Origin: Sabellastarte sp. h YS-2021
Taxonomy: Eukaryota; Annelida; Polychaeta; Sabellida; Sabellidae
DNA: 64,000 bases
Direction of reading: 5' to 3'
Assembly (NCBI GenBank): GCA_964017235.1
Contig: OZ024934.1
Span: 89,184,706-89,248,705, forward strand
Under the pieces are notes generated by a model, which ran no database searches, was not told the origin of the DNA, and saw only the letters and a program-made list of their open reading frames with translations. The position numbers were made by a program, and so were the translations under genes. Numbering within the stretch: the stretch's first letter is position 1; every line of letters starts with the position of its first letter. Shown here one piece after another: positions 42,194 through 52,860 of this stretch.

Positions 42194-44370
42194 GGGGTGT
42201 TCTGCAACTTCTCCACCACTTTGCCCAGAATGGCTGTTGGTGGGAAGGCATACGTGTCCAGATCCTCCCAAGGCAGACTGAGGGCATCTATGGCCATGGC
42301 CAGGGGATCTGGAACCGGTGACACAAACAGGGATAACTTCCTGTTGAATCTCGTGGCAAATAAGTCCACTTGAGGCTGGTGCCACTTTTTGCATATCATA
42401 TGAAAGACCTCCGGTAGGAGGGACCACTCTGTTTGAATGGTCTGGCCCAGTCTGGATAGCTTGTCTGCTACCACATTTAGACGGCCTGGGATGTGTCGGG
42501 CTTTGAGGGTGACTTGATTGCTGGAACACCAGGTCAAGATCCTCCAGAGAAGCGCGCAAAGCGGGCCCGACTTCATCCCTCCCTCCTTGTTTATGTAGGC
42601 TACCACAGTGGTATTGTCTGTTGCGACAAGAACTATCTTGTCTATGCAAAGGGCTCTGAACTCTTTTAAAGCCAATAGGACTGCTTTGAGTTCGAGATAA
42701 TTGATATGCAATTTGCTTTCTGGTAGGGACCAGGTTCCTCTTGCAATATGCTCGTTTAAGTGAGCGCCCCATCCTTCTTTTGATGCGTCTGTAAAAATTT
42801 GCAGAGCATGTTTTATGGGGTGTAATGGCTGACCTGTGAGGACATTGTCTTCCTGTAGCCACCATCGTAAATGTGGGTGCAAGGACCTGGGCACGGGAAT
42901 GCTCTTTTCTAGCGATTCCGGGACCCTCCAGTTTCTTTTGAGGTGCCATTGTATTGGTCGCATATGTAACCGACCGAGGTGAACCTGCTTTTCTGTGGCA
43001 GTGAGTAGGCCTATCAGAGACATGAACTGCCGGACCGGGCAGGCCGGTATGGACAGCAGCTCCAATATCTTGCTCTGAAGACTCTGCCACCGGTCCGGTG
43101 TGGGTCTGACCCGACCGGCCATGAGGTCGAACTGGTAACCTACGAAGTTGAAAACCTGTTTGGGCTCCAGTTCCGACTTTTCCAGATTCACCACCCAACC
43201 TAAATCTTGGCACAGTTTTACTAGAATCTGAGTATGTTGGAGACATAACCGATATGAAGGGGCTCTCACCAACCAGTCGTCTAGGTACTGGTGGATTCTT
43301 ATACCCTTTTGTGTGGCCATCAGCTTCACCTCCTTGACTACTACAGTGAACTCCATGGGCGCTGTGGACAGACCGAAAGGTAATGCCTTGAATTGGTATG
43401 TCTGACCCTGGACATGAAATCTCAGGTATTTCTTGGATTGTTCCTGTACCGGGATATGGAAGTAGGCATCCTTGAAGTCGATGGAGGTGACCCATTCTCC
43501 CTGTTGGAGGGAGGTTCTGATGGTTTCCGGAGTTTCCATTTTGAACTTTTCTGTTTTCAGAAAGAGGTTTAGCTTGCTCAGATCTAATATAGGTCTCCAC
43601 TTGTTGTTGGGCTTTGGTACTAGAAACAGCCTGTTGAAAAACCCCAGTGAGGCCGGATTTTGAACTAGTTCTATAGCGTTTTTGTCGAGCAGTTGCTGCA
43701 ATGCCTCCAACAGGTAGCTGTTCCTGTGGGGATCTGCATAACTGCTTACGACAGTGGGAGACCTTGCTAGTTTTGGTCGGTGCCGAAAGGGGAGGGTATA
43801 ACCCTCTTTGAGGATTTGAACCACTTTTGGACCGACACCCAGATCCAGCCAAATTTGCCAGTAGTGTTGGAGCCTGGCCCCTACAAGATGATTTTGGGCA
43901 GCAGGTTTGACATTTGTTACAGGATTTACATAACACAATTGAGTGACACAAGAAACACCTTTCACATATTTTAATTTGCAAACTCTTGGTAAATGACAGA
44001 CTGGCAACCCGGGACTTACTCCTTTCTTTTGTGAACGCCCGGGTGCAGTAGGAACATGAGTTACAACATTTAAGTTTACAAAATGTTCTGGTGTTAAAGT
44101 CTGGCTCCCGGCCTGCAGTCCTCCCTGTAACTTGTTGAAACAATGATTGTCATTTAAAGGACTGCTGGCCCTTGGCTGGTCGCGAGGAGTAGTGTGAAGA
44201 CTTCCCTCGATTCCTTCTCTGATGCCCTTTGCCAATGTTTTTCCATGAGGGCTTGTCACTCTTAAACGACGATGATTTCTTGTCACCTTTCCTCTCCGGC
44301 CTCTCATAAGGATGGTACCGACCCTTTCCCTTGCTAGAGGACGACTGACCCTTGCTTTCATACTGTACAA
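41854..44370 (-). CDS. Reverse transcriptase / RNase H of the DIRS1-like element
   Basis: Open frame of 838 codons. It overlaps the end of gag by about 220 bases. The DIRS-typical lead GARLQHYWQIWLDLGVGPKV precedes RT motifs FFNRLFLVPKPNNKWRPILD, TSIDFKDAYFHIPV, ALPFGLSTAPMEFT and the HQYLDDWLV catalytic box. RNase H follows: LQIFTDASKEGWGAHL, HINYLELKAV, ATDNTTVVAYINKEGG, RHIPGRLNVVADKLSR. After this comes the DIRS-type extension (QVDLFATRFNRKLSLFVSP, MILIAPGWPNMPLFW). No stop or lost catalytic residue is seen. The true start is uncertain, since conserved sequence begins near codon 170; the product may be reached from gag by recoding. Confidence 0.92.
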   Translation of the reverse strand: MYSMKARVSRPLARERVGTILMRGRRGKVTRNHRRLRVTSPHGKTLAKGIREGIEGSLHTTPRDQPRASSPLNDNHCFNKLQGGLQAGSQTLTPEHFVNLNVVTHVPTAPGRSQKKGVSPGLPVCHLPRVCKLKYVKGVSCVTQLCYVNPVTNVKPAAQNHLVGARLQHYWQIWLDLGVGPKVVQILKEGYTLPFRHRPKLARSPTVVSSYADPHRNSYLLEALQQLLDKNAIELVQNPASLGFFNRLFLVPKPNNKWRPILDLSKLNLFLKTEKFKMETPETIRTSLQQGEWVTSIDFKDAYFHIPVQEQSKKYLRFHVQGQTYQFKALPFGLSTAPMEFTVVVKEVKLMATQKGIRIHQYLDDWLVRAPSYRLCLQHTQILVKLCQDLGWVVNLEKSELEPKQVFNFVGYQFDLMAGRVRPTPDRWQSLQSKILELLSIPACPVRQFMSLIGLLTATEKQVHLGRLHMRPIQWHLKRNWRVPESLEKSIPVPRSLHPHLRWWLQEDNVLTGQPLHPIKHALQIFTDASKEGWGAHLNEHIARGTWSLPESKLHINYLELKAVLLALKEFRALCIDKIVLVATDNTTVVAYINKEGGMKSGPLCALLWRILTWCSSNQVTLKARHIPGRLNVVADKLSRLGQTIQTEWSLLPEVFHMICKKWHQPQVDLFATRFNRKLSLFVSPVPDPLAMAIDALSLPWEDLDTYAFPPTAILGKVVEKLQNTPCKRMILIAPGWPNMPLFWDLVAMSSQIPLSLPFLPNLLTQPFNQIPHRNLTNLNLHAWLLEPQLSKNKGFLKQWQKGLRLLRGDPPDQFMKQSGPFLQNGATLIRWTSGHPL

Positions 44371-46321
44371 TTTCCTCTTCAGCTTTCTTGATGAGAGAGT
44401 CCGGGAAGAGGGTGTTGATATGAATGGGAGCAGTTCTCAAACCGGCCAAAGTATCTGGTTTAACTCCGGTTCTAAGGTGGGTGAGGTAGGCGTCCCTTCG
44501 AGCCAACGTCAGGTTTCCCATGGACACAAACACAAATTCAGTAAGGTGCTCCATTGTCTTTGCAGCAGCTTGGCAAATGCTGGAATTAAAGTACATAAGG
44601 TGTTGCATCTCATCCATAGCCGCGGAAACCTTGGTTGAACTCTTGCCCTTATTCTCTGAGCGTACCGTCTTGAACTGCTCCTGTATGTCTTGTTGAACTT
44701 TAAAAAGACAACGATTGAAACTGGCAGCCTGGTTACAGATGATTGTAGCCTCTCGTGCTGATTTCTCCCATCGCCTAAGAGTCTCTTGAGAGATACGCCT
44801 GGATGTGGGATGAGAAGTGGTGAGACCAGACTGCCTAGCAATTCTGCTGTAGGTGCTGTTCAACTTGCACGCGTCCGTATACCAGGACGAGACTGCGGAA
44901 GGGTCAGCTTTGTGGTCGGATGACAGCCCGTACCACTTGGACTGTGACTTTGCAGGTCTCAAGAACTGGTCCATCAGCAAGCCACCGGCTTCAGAACTTC
45001 GGGAGGGGTAACCCTCAACCAGAGTAACGTTCAGTTTGCTTATCTTCTTGCACAGCCAATCCTCCGTCGGCATATTCACTGACACTTTCCCTGGAGTAGA
45101 GGACTTCGGCCCAGAAAAGGGGTTATCATCGGATCCTGTTGCAGTACTGTCCAGTTCAGGAATATTTGACCAGCCCATATAGGAACGTATGCCACTCATG
45201 GTTTCTCTATAAGTTTGTTCCTCACTGATAGCTTGGTCGGGCTCATGGGTCGTGCAATCTTGATCCTCTGATAACTCTCCCTCTTCTGCGTATAAATCCA
45301 CAGGTGGTCGGTCGGTGAAGTCAGAATCTGAAGCTGAGCTGCCACTAGAGGAGCTGTTTCGACGACGTCGATGTAGAGTTGGAGAGCCGGAGTCGGTGGC
45401 CAAAGATCTAGGCCGGTCAGACCGGGCCTTAGAATCTGAAGAAGGTCTGATGGATGAAGGGTCGGTACCAGTGTGAGTAACCGGACGCTGCCGGTCGGTT
45501 GAAGGCTGGCTGGCTGATTGATGCCTGGAGGCAGAGGAATCCTTGCCAGTGCGCCCAGGTGAAATCTGTCGTACAGGTTGTTGGTCGGTTACAAGCTGGC
45601 TGGATGACAGATGCTGTGAAGCAGAGATGTCTTTTCCAGTGCGCTCAGATGAAGACTTATCCGAACCGGGCTGGCTGGCTGACTGATGTACTAGGACAGA
45701 GGAGTCTGTGCCAGTGCGCCCTGAAGACAATGGTTGAAAAAATGGTTCGGAATCTTTGGAGATAGCAGCAGGAGGAGAGTGAGCAGGGGGAACTATGACT
45801 GATGCAGAGAAGGCGGGTTGATCAGCCGGCTGAAGAGACTTGGCCAAGAGAAGTGCCTCCAATCGATTAAAACGGTCGGTCCATTTCTTGTCAAGTTCAA
45901 GGTACTTTGAATCTTCGACCGATTTGGTAGATTTCTTGGCTTTAACTGTAGAAGAAGAAGCAGTGGAGGGCTTGTCTTTCTTGGGCTTCTTTTCAGGAAT
46001 AGCTGGTGCAGAAGAGCTGAAAGTCCCTACAGGTCCAATCACAGACACGGATGAAGGTTCAACTAAAGAACTGTCCTTACTGGGAGTAGCGTCCATTTTC
46101 CTTGCCTCTCTTTTTTCTTTCTTGAGACGGTAAGAGGGCGTAGAAAGTTGTAGTAATTGTTCTGGGGTCAAAATGGCACAAAAGCTACACTCACTATCAG
46201 GTGATTTGACACAGGGATCCTCTCCCTTCTTCTTGTCTCTACAGCGGGCGCAATAGGCATGTCCATCAAAGGACGCCATCTGATGACCGCAGCCCCCTCT
46301 CTTTTGCCCAGGTGACGACAT
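44150..46321 (-). CDS. Gag-like protein of the DIRS1-like element
   Basis: 723 residues from ATG at 46319-46321. It opens with a cysteine/histidine cluster (CGHQMASFDGHAYCARC...C...CSFC) that looks like a zinc-binding module. A long low-complexity Ser/Thr/Gln region follows with near-repeats of an SASQ..TD..S..RTGKDSS type (about residues 205-280). Then comes an ordered part (WSNIPELDS, LCKKISKLNV, SRIARQSGL) and a basic tail (KSSHYSSRPAKGQQ). Layout and position match DIRS ORF1. The N-terminal D-G-H-x-x-C-x-x-C pattern is common in DIRS Gag proteins. It lies just inside the 5' terminal repeat, with a leader of about 120 bases. Confidence 0.88.
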   Translation of the reverse strand: MSSPGQKRGGCGHQMASFDGHAYCARCRDKKKGEDPCVKSPDSECSFCAILTPEQLLQLSTPSYRLKKEKREARKMDATPSKDSSLVEPSSVSVIGPVGTFSSSAPAIPEKKPKKDKPSTASSSTVKAKKSTKSVEDSKYLELDKKWTDRFNRLEALLLAKSLQPADQPAFSASVIVPPAHSPPAAISKDSEPFFQPLSSGRTGTDSSVLVHQSASQPGSDKSSSERTGKDISASQHLSSSQLVTDQQPVRQISPGRTGKDSSASRHQSASQPSTDRQRPVTHTGTDPSSIRPSSDSKARSDRPRSLATDSGSPTLHRRRRNSSSSGSSASDSDFTDRPPVDLYAEEGELSEDQDCTTHEPDQAISEEQTYRETMSGIRSYMGWSNIPELDSTATGSDDNPFSGPKSSTPGKVSVNMPTEDWLCKKISKLNVTLVEGYPSRSSEAGGLLMDQFLRPAKSQSKWYGLSSDHKADPSAVSSWYTDACKLNSTYSRIARQSGLTTSHPTSRRISQETLRRWEKSAREATIICNQAASFNRCLFKVQQDIQEQFKTVRSENKGKSSTKVSAAMDEMQHLMYFNSSICQAAAKTMEHLTEFVFVSMGNLTLARRDAYLTHLRTGVKPDTLAGLRTAPIHINTLFPDSLIKKAEEEIVQYESKGQSSSSKGKGRYHPYERPERKGDKKSSSFKSDKPSWKNIGKGHQRRNRGKSSHYSSRPAKGQQSFK

Positions 46322-46444
46322 TATAGTCTATACACTCTCCACAAGTTATAAAACTAAAATAAGTTGAGAAAAAATGAAAAACCTAGCTATAATCCACAAT
46401 TATTAAGAGCAGAAAATTTTTGTGTGCAAACACCACGCGCCAAA

Positions 46445-46617
46445 CGAAAAAAGATGCTATGACGTCACGGGCACTGGCCAGGAAGCAACACAGAGGCGAC
46501 ACCTAGCGAGTGCACACCAGGGCCGGCCGGCCAGTATGCATGCATACAGAATGACTTTTTCTGTCGTTTGGCAGGCCGGTCTGCGCCGACCGGATAAGCT
46601 ATTGTCCATTGGATAGG
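46445..46617 (-). repeat. DIRS inverted terminal repeat (5' side)
   Basis: Reverse complement partner of 40311-40482. Presumably carries the promoter, since gag begins 124 bases inside it. Confidence 0.9.
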
Positions 46618-46785
46618 ATGTATTAACGCAATAAAATGACTTTTTGTCTAAAAATTGGTATTTTTCAGTTCAAAAAGCCTTAATTTACTGTACATTCAAC
46701 AAATCTCTCAATTCATTTATTTTATTAGTATTTCTATATGTGGCGAATTTCAGATATGTGGCGAATTTTAGATTTCTTACTCTAA

Positions 46786-48399
46786 TTAGTTTTTAATTCA
46801 GAATTGGTTTTGAACAGACCTAACTCCTCTTTAATTTCAATGCAGGCAAAAATTCCCACTTCATATGTTTTTGTGTAATAATACATGAGTATAGAAATGA
46901 GTCATTAAGAATCGACATAATTATTTGATTTCTCAAATAATGACCTGCAGGTTTAAGTTCTAAGATGTGTTATACATATTAAGAAATGTCTAGTTGGTCT
47001 AATTTAGGTCTTGGCTTTTAAATTTTTTTATTCTTGAACAATAAATCAATAAAACATAATTATGTATTTTTGATAATGGTGAGAATTTTATGATAGACCA
47101 ATAGCTAGGCTAAAGAACAAAAATGAGGTGTCCCCCCAAAAAAAAAATCAAAGTTAGTGTTTTACATCCCATTCAACAGCCAGGGTCATATTGGGACAGG
47201 ACTTTAACATCTCCTGGCAGTGGTAAATTTTATCCTTTGCAAAGATTTTGAATAGGTAACTATGCATCTAAAATAAAATAATTCAAAGACCTGTTTACCT
47301 TTTTCTATACATTTGATATATTAGTAGAGAAATTAAATAATTTTAAAGTAATGTGATTAGATCTAAACAAACTTGCATCTTTTTACAGTTTTTACAATTA
47401 TTTCTATTTTAAACAACCATATCTAAATTATTAGTTATCCATTCAGTGATGAAATTGTTTCCCCAATTACATGCAACATTAATAGAACCTCCTACAAAAA
47501 AAGACTAATGAAAGTATCAATATATTTATATTTCTACTTTATTTCATGCTAAGCAGGGTGATATATAGATAGCTCATTAACATCTTAATAATAAATAATG
47601 GACTGTATTCACAAAGTTCCTTTATTTCTTAACTTTGAATACAGAGAATATTTTCTTCTAAAAGACCGTTACACTTCAGAAATACTCATTTATAAAATCA
47701 ATTATTATTTAAAAAAGACATGTGCCTTCGCTAAAAATAAACTAATAAAATTTGATTATTTAAAATTAATTTTACACGCTTTTGAACAGATCTTTAATGA
47801 AAAATATTAACTATTCCAAGCTAAAAAAAACATTTCTTAAACATCAAAAACAGAAGTATTTTTACCAAAGGGACACGGGAACTGTAATTAAGGTTTCACG
47901 AGATCAACAGACTATTTTTCTGATGCTTTACAGCACTACAAGGTTAACTGTACCATGATTTATAGTCCTACAATACTAATTGACCTGTTATTTATCATAT
48001 ATTGACACAGTACTCCACACAAACAGTTATTAAAGTATGAATCAAGTGTATGACCTCAATCAACATTTAAATGACCTAAAAATACTTACATCTTTCTTGG
48101 ACAACTGGAAACTCTACGGTTAATGAATTCCAATTAAGGAATTGGTAATAGTGGCACCTTTCCCTTTGTTTCATATTACAAACTCTTAGTCCTAGTAAAC
48201 CTTTTCCAACTTCAGCATGAATTGGTAAAATGTTATTCCTCTTCTTTCTCAGCAGAATCATTGATTCTTTATGTGTCAATTTTCACGTTTGTAGTGACAC
48301 AATATTGTAAAACATCAAACGCATCAATAGTCTGTTGGACCTGAAAACTAGTTTGTGAACTTCCTTAGCTCCACCAAAGTTTACATTATGGATGTGTTT
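46786..48399. other. Non-coding, strongly AT-rich; SINE B tail fragment at 47149-47202 (minus)
   Basis: At 47149-47202, 'aaagttagtgttttacatcc' and 'gccagggtcatattgggac' are the inverted family B SINE tail. Otherwise nothing is supported. Confidence 0.55.
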
Positions 48400-48944
48400 T
48401 CATTTGCCTGTCTATATGATTGTTGATATTTGCCGTAAATGCCAAAGCAATAATCGGATCTATCTGAAAGTTTTCAGGTGTGTTGGGGCTAACCAAAGGA
48501 AGAAGAGATTAACATTTTTGGAAAGATCCAGATCATATTCTGGGTAAACAAACAATACATTATCACAGGCTCCATTTTCAATCTAATTTTAATGACTTTG
48601 GCTTTCTGGTCTACATTACTCCAACAGAAGTACGCGGATTTACACTAAATTTTTTATATGGGTTAGGACTGTCCAAAGGAAGAAGCGATGACATTTTTGG
48701 AAAGATCTGGATACAGAAAATGTGACATTTTCAGAGACATGCCTAGGGTTGAGGTAAGCACTCGATCAGTGCTTTCTAGTTTTTAATTAAAACTAGAGGA
48801 TCGCTCGCAAAAAAAAAAGATAATGTTTTTGCATAGCAAAAACAAAGCGTCCCGAAAAGGATATAAAGGTGAGTGCTAAAGTATTAAGAAAATGCTTCGT
48901 TTCTAGCCTTATACTGTTGTGGCAACCAAAGTAAGCGCAGTCTG

Positions 48945-49296
48945 CTCTATCTAGCACGGTTTTCAAGATATAAGCATTTTTGTGTTTTGCAAAAAATAAA
49001 AAAATTAAAAATGTCCGCTATATTTGGCGAGACAAAAATATTTTGAAAATTGGCATGGCTACTCTGCAGAGATACCCAGCAGGTCTAAAATTTTGTTGAG
49101 TTCGCTCCATATAGCACGGTTCTCAAGATATAAGCATTTTTGTGTTTTGCAAAAACTTTGAAAATTCAAAATGGCCACCATTTTTGGGGAGACAAAAATT
49201 TTTGTCAAAACCACTGCCGCGGTATGTATCTCCCGCCGAGCATTAAAGCAAAAGAAATAGCTTTTCCGAGATATTCACAATTTTTCATTTTCGTGT
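48945..49296. repeat. Left part of the 169-bp satellite (degraded units)
   Basis: 'ctatctagcacggttttcaa' at about 48947 and 'atagcacggttctcaagata' at about 49110, with 'tggcgagacaaaa'-type marks. Two to three diverged units, the last heavily altered before the 133-bp array starts. Confidence 0.75.
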
Positions 49297-51560
49297 GTGA
49301 AAGCTCTGCCAAAAGTAGGTGAATGAGTTATTTGAGAAAAATTGGCTATCTGCAATACTATTAAGAGATAATTCACATTTACTCATTTTGAGGTGAATAA
49401 TTAGCTATGGGTCTGAAACTTCAAGTGAAAGCTCTCCCAAAAGTAGGTGAATGAGTTATTTGAGAAAAATTGGGTATCTGCAATACTTTTAGAGATAATT
49501 CGCATTTACTCATTTTGAGTAGGTGAGTAATTAGCTATGGGTCTGAAACTTCACCAAGTGAAAGCTCTCCCAAAAGTAGGTGAATGAGTTATTTGAGAAA
49601 AATTGGCTATCTGCAATACTTTTAGAGATAATTCACATTTACTCATTTTCAGTAGGTGAGTAATTAGCTATGGGTCTGAAACTTCAACAAGTGAAAGCTC
49701 TCCCAAAAGTAGGTGAATGAGTTATTTGAGAAAAATTGGCTATCTGCAATACTTTTAGAGATAATTCGCATTTACTCATTTTGAGTAGGTGAGTAATTAG
49801 CTATGGGTCTGAAACTTCACAGAGTGAAAGCTCTCCCAAAAGTAGGTGAATGAGTTATTTGAGAAAAATTGGCTATCTGCAATACTTTTAGAGATAATTC
49901 GCATTTACTCATTTTGAGTAGGTGAGTAATTAGCTATGGGTCTGAAACTTCAAGTGAAAGCTCTCCCAAAAGTAGGTGAATGATTAATTTGAGAAAAACT
50001 GGCTATCTGCAATACTTTTAGAGATAATTCGCATTTACTCATTTTGAGTAGGTGAGTAATTAGCTATGGGTCTGAAACTTCACCAAGTGAAAGCTCTCAC
50101 AAAAGTAGGTGAATGAGTTATTTGAGAAAAATTGGCTATCTGCAATACTTTTAGAGATAATTCGCATTTACTCATTTTGAGTAGGTGAGTAATTAGCTAT
50201 GGGTCTGAAACTTCACAGAGTGAAAGCTCTCCCAAAAGTAGGTGAATGAGTTATTTGAGAAAAATTGGCTATCTGCAATACTTTTAGAGATAATTCGCAT
50301 TTACTCATTTTGAGTAGGTGAGTAATTAGCTATGGGTCTGAAACTTCACCAAGTGAAAGCTCTCCCAAAAGTAGGTGAATGATTAATTTGAGAAAAATTG
50401 GCTATCTGCAATACTTTTAGAGATAATTCGCATTTACTCATTTTGAGTAGGTGAGTAATTAGCTATGGGTCTGAAACTTCACCAAGTGAAAGCTCTCCCA
50501 AAAGTAGGTGAATGATTAATTTGAGAAAAATTGGCTATCTGCAATACTTTTAGAGATAATTCGCATTTACTCATTTTGAGTAGGTGAGTAATTAGCTATG
50601 GGTCTGAAACTTCACCAAGTGAAAGCTCTCACAAAAGTAGGTGAATGAGTTATTTGAGAAAAATTGGCTATCTGCAATACTTTTAGAGATAATTCGCATT
50701 TACTCATTTTGAGTAGGTGAGTAATTAGCTATGGGTCTGAAACTTCACAGAGTGAAAGCTCTCCCAAAAGTAGGTGAATGAGTTATTTGAGAAAAATTGG
50801 CTATCTGCAATACTTTTAGAGATAATTCGCATTTACTCATTTTGAGTAGGTGAGTAATTAGCTATGGGTCTGAAACTTCACCAAGTGAAAGCTCTCCCAA
50901 AAGTAGGTGAATGATTAATTTGAGAAAAATTGGCTATCTGCAATACTTTTAGAGATAATTCGCATTTACTCATTTTGAGTAGGTGAGTAATTAGCTATGG
51001 GTCTGAAACTTCACCAAGTGAAAGCTCTCCCAAAAGTAGGTGAATGAGTTATTTGAGAAAAATTGGCTATCTGCAATACTTTTAGAGATAATTCGCATTT
51101 ACTCATTTTGAGTAGGTGAGTAATTAGCTATGGGTCTGAAACTTCACCAAGTGAAAGCTCTCCCAAAAGTAGGTGAATGATTAATTTGACAAAAATTGGC
51201 TATCTGCAATACTTTTAGAGATAATTCGCATTTACTCATTTTGAGTAGGTGAGTAATTAGCTATGGGTCTGAAACTTCACAGAGTGAAAGCTCTCCCAAA
51301 AGTAGGTGAATGAGTTATTTGAGAAAAATTGGCTATCTGCAATACTTTTAGAGATAATTCGCATTTACTCATTTTCAGTAGGTGAGTAATTAGCTATGGG
51401 TCTGAAACTTCACCAAGTGAAAGCTCTGCCAAAAGTAGGTGAATGAGTTATTTGAGAAAAATTGGCTATCTGCAATACTTTTAGAGATAATTCGCATTTA
51501 CTCATTTTGAGTAGGTGAGTAATTAGCTTTGGGTCTGAAACTTCACCAAGTGAAAGCTCT
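49297..51560. repeat. 133-bp satellite, 17 copies
   Basis: Units beginning GTGAAAGCTCT start at 49297, 49425, 49558, 49691, 49824, 49954, 50087, 50220, 50353, 50486, 50619, 50752, 50885, 51018, 51151, 51284 and 51417, with an 11-bp stub at 51550. Spacing is 133 bp except 128 and 130 bp where a 'cc' triplet region is lost. Units fall into types (gaatgagttatt versus gaatgattaatt; junction ccaa versus caga). Copies 7-9 and 11-13 share the same order of types. Each unit contains ATTTACTCATTTT and GTAGGTGAGTAATT. No coding potential. Confidence 0.97.
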
Positions 51561-52860
51561 TTGGGATAGCTGCTCTGCAGAGATACCCTGAAGATAAAAA
51601 ATTTCGTGGAAATCGCTCTATGTAGCATGGTTTTCCAAATATTAGCATTTTTGTGTTTTGCAATTTTTGCGCAAAAATTCGAAAATTCAAAATGGCCGCC
51701 ATGTTTGGCAAGACAAAATTTTTTTGAAAATTGGCATGGCTACTCTGCAGAGATACCCTGAGGGTCAAAAATTTCGTCGAAATCGCTCTATCTAGCACGG
51801 TTTTCGAGATATAAGCATTTTTATGTTTTGCAATTTTTGCAAAAAATTCGAAAATTCAAAATGGCCGCCATTTTTGGCGAGACAAAATTTTTTTCAAAAT
51901 TGGCATGGCTACTCTGCAGAGATACCCTTTGGGTCAAAAATTTCGTCGAAATCGCTCTATCTAGCACGGTTTTCGAGATATAAGCATTTTTGTGTTTTGC
52001 AATTTTTGCGAAAAATTCGAAAATTCAAAATGGCCGCCATTTTTGGCGAGACAAAATTTTTTTCAAAATTGGGATAACTACTCTGCAGAGATACCCTTTG
52101 GGTCAAAAATTTCGTCGAAATCGCTCTATCTAGCACGGTTTTCGAGATATAAGCATTTTTGTGTTTTGCAATTTTGCGAAAAATTCGAAAATTCAAAATG
52201 GCCGCCATTTTTGGCGAGACAAAATTTTTTTGAAAATTGGCATGGCTACTCTACAGAGATACCCTGTGGGTCAAAAATTTCGTCGAAATCGCTCTATCTA
52301 GCACGGTTTTCGAGATATAAGCATTTTTATGTTTTGCAATTTTTGCGAAAAATTCGAAAATTCAAAATGGCCGCCATTTTTGGCGAGACAAAATTTTTTT
52401 GAAAATTGACATGGCTACTCTGCAGAGATACCCTGTGGGTCAAAAATTTCGTCGAAATCACTCTATCTAGCACGGTTTTCGAGATATAAGCATTTTTGTG
52501 TTTTGCAATTTTTGCGAAAAATTCGAAAATTCAAAATGGCCGCCATTTTTGGCGAGACAAATTTTTTTTCAAAATTGGGATAACTACTCTGCAGAGATAC
52601 CCTTTGGGTCAAAAATTTCGTCGAAATCGCTCTATCTAGCAGGGTTTTCGAGATATAAGCATTTTTGTGTTTTGCAATTTTTGCGAAAATTTCGAAAATT
52701 CAAAATGGCCGCCATTTTTGGCGAGACCAAAATTTTTTGAAAATTGGGAAAACTACTCCGCAGAGATACCCTGCGGGTCAAAAATTTCGCCGAAATCGCT
52801 CTATCTAGCACGGTTTTCGAGATATAAACATTTTTGTGTTTTCCTTATTTGGAAAATTCG
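51561..52860. repeat. 169-bp satellite, about 7.7 copies
   Basis: 'ctctgcagagataccct' recurs about every 168-169 bp from 51574 to 52756. Each unit carries 'aaaatggccgccat' and 'cacggttttcgagatataag'. The first unit is the most diverged, the central units nearly identical. Short open frames through it are repeats of the same text. Confidence 0.95.

Larger units (their letters stand above)
40264..46636 (-). mobile_element. DIRS1-like tyrosine-recombinase retrotransposon, apparently intact
   Basis: Reading right to left: inverted terminal repeat (46617-46445), gag, RT/RNase H, recombinase, internal complementary region (about 40643-40550), then the other terminal repeat (40482-40311) and terminus. 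The internal region is complementary to both outermost ends placed head to tail, the DIRS1 hallmark used to regenerate ends through a circle. The terminal repeats (about 172 bp) are nearly identical. All three frames are open. A related damaged copy begins at 62328 and a fragment is at 61262-61768. Confidence 0.92.
40192..46785. mobile_element. Small MITE split by a DIRS1-like insertion
   Basis: A perfect inverted repeat of at least 25 bp joins 40192-40217 (TAGAGTAAGAAATC...) to 46760-46785 (...GATTTCTTACTCTA), and a weaker second 'tcgccac' repeat lies inside on each side. Only about 220 bp belong to this element; the rest is the DIRS1-like element at 40264-46636. No matching flanking duplication is seen. 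Alternatively, these ends could belong to a larger mobilised unit. Confidence 0.6.

Noticed and set aside
44312..46133. Plus-strand open frames opposite DIRS gag and RT
   Set aside because: Antisense shadows of a clearly coding minus strand.
47598..47810. 70-codon plus-strand frame
   Set aside because: Extremely AT-rich composition, no motif, no promoter or splice context.
49297..51560. Regular spacing could suggest a CRISPR array
   Set aside because: The whole 133-bp unit is repeated with no unique spacers, no cas genes are near, and the genome is animal. It is a satellite.
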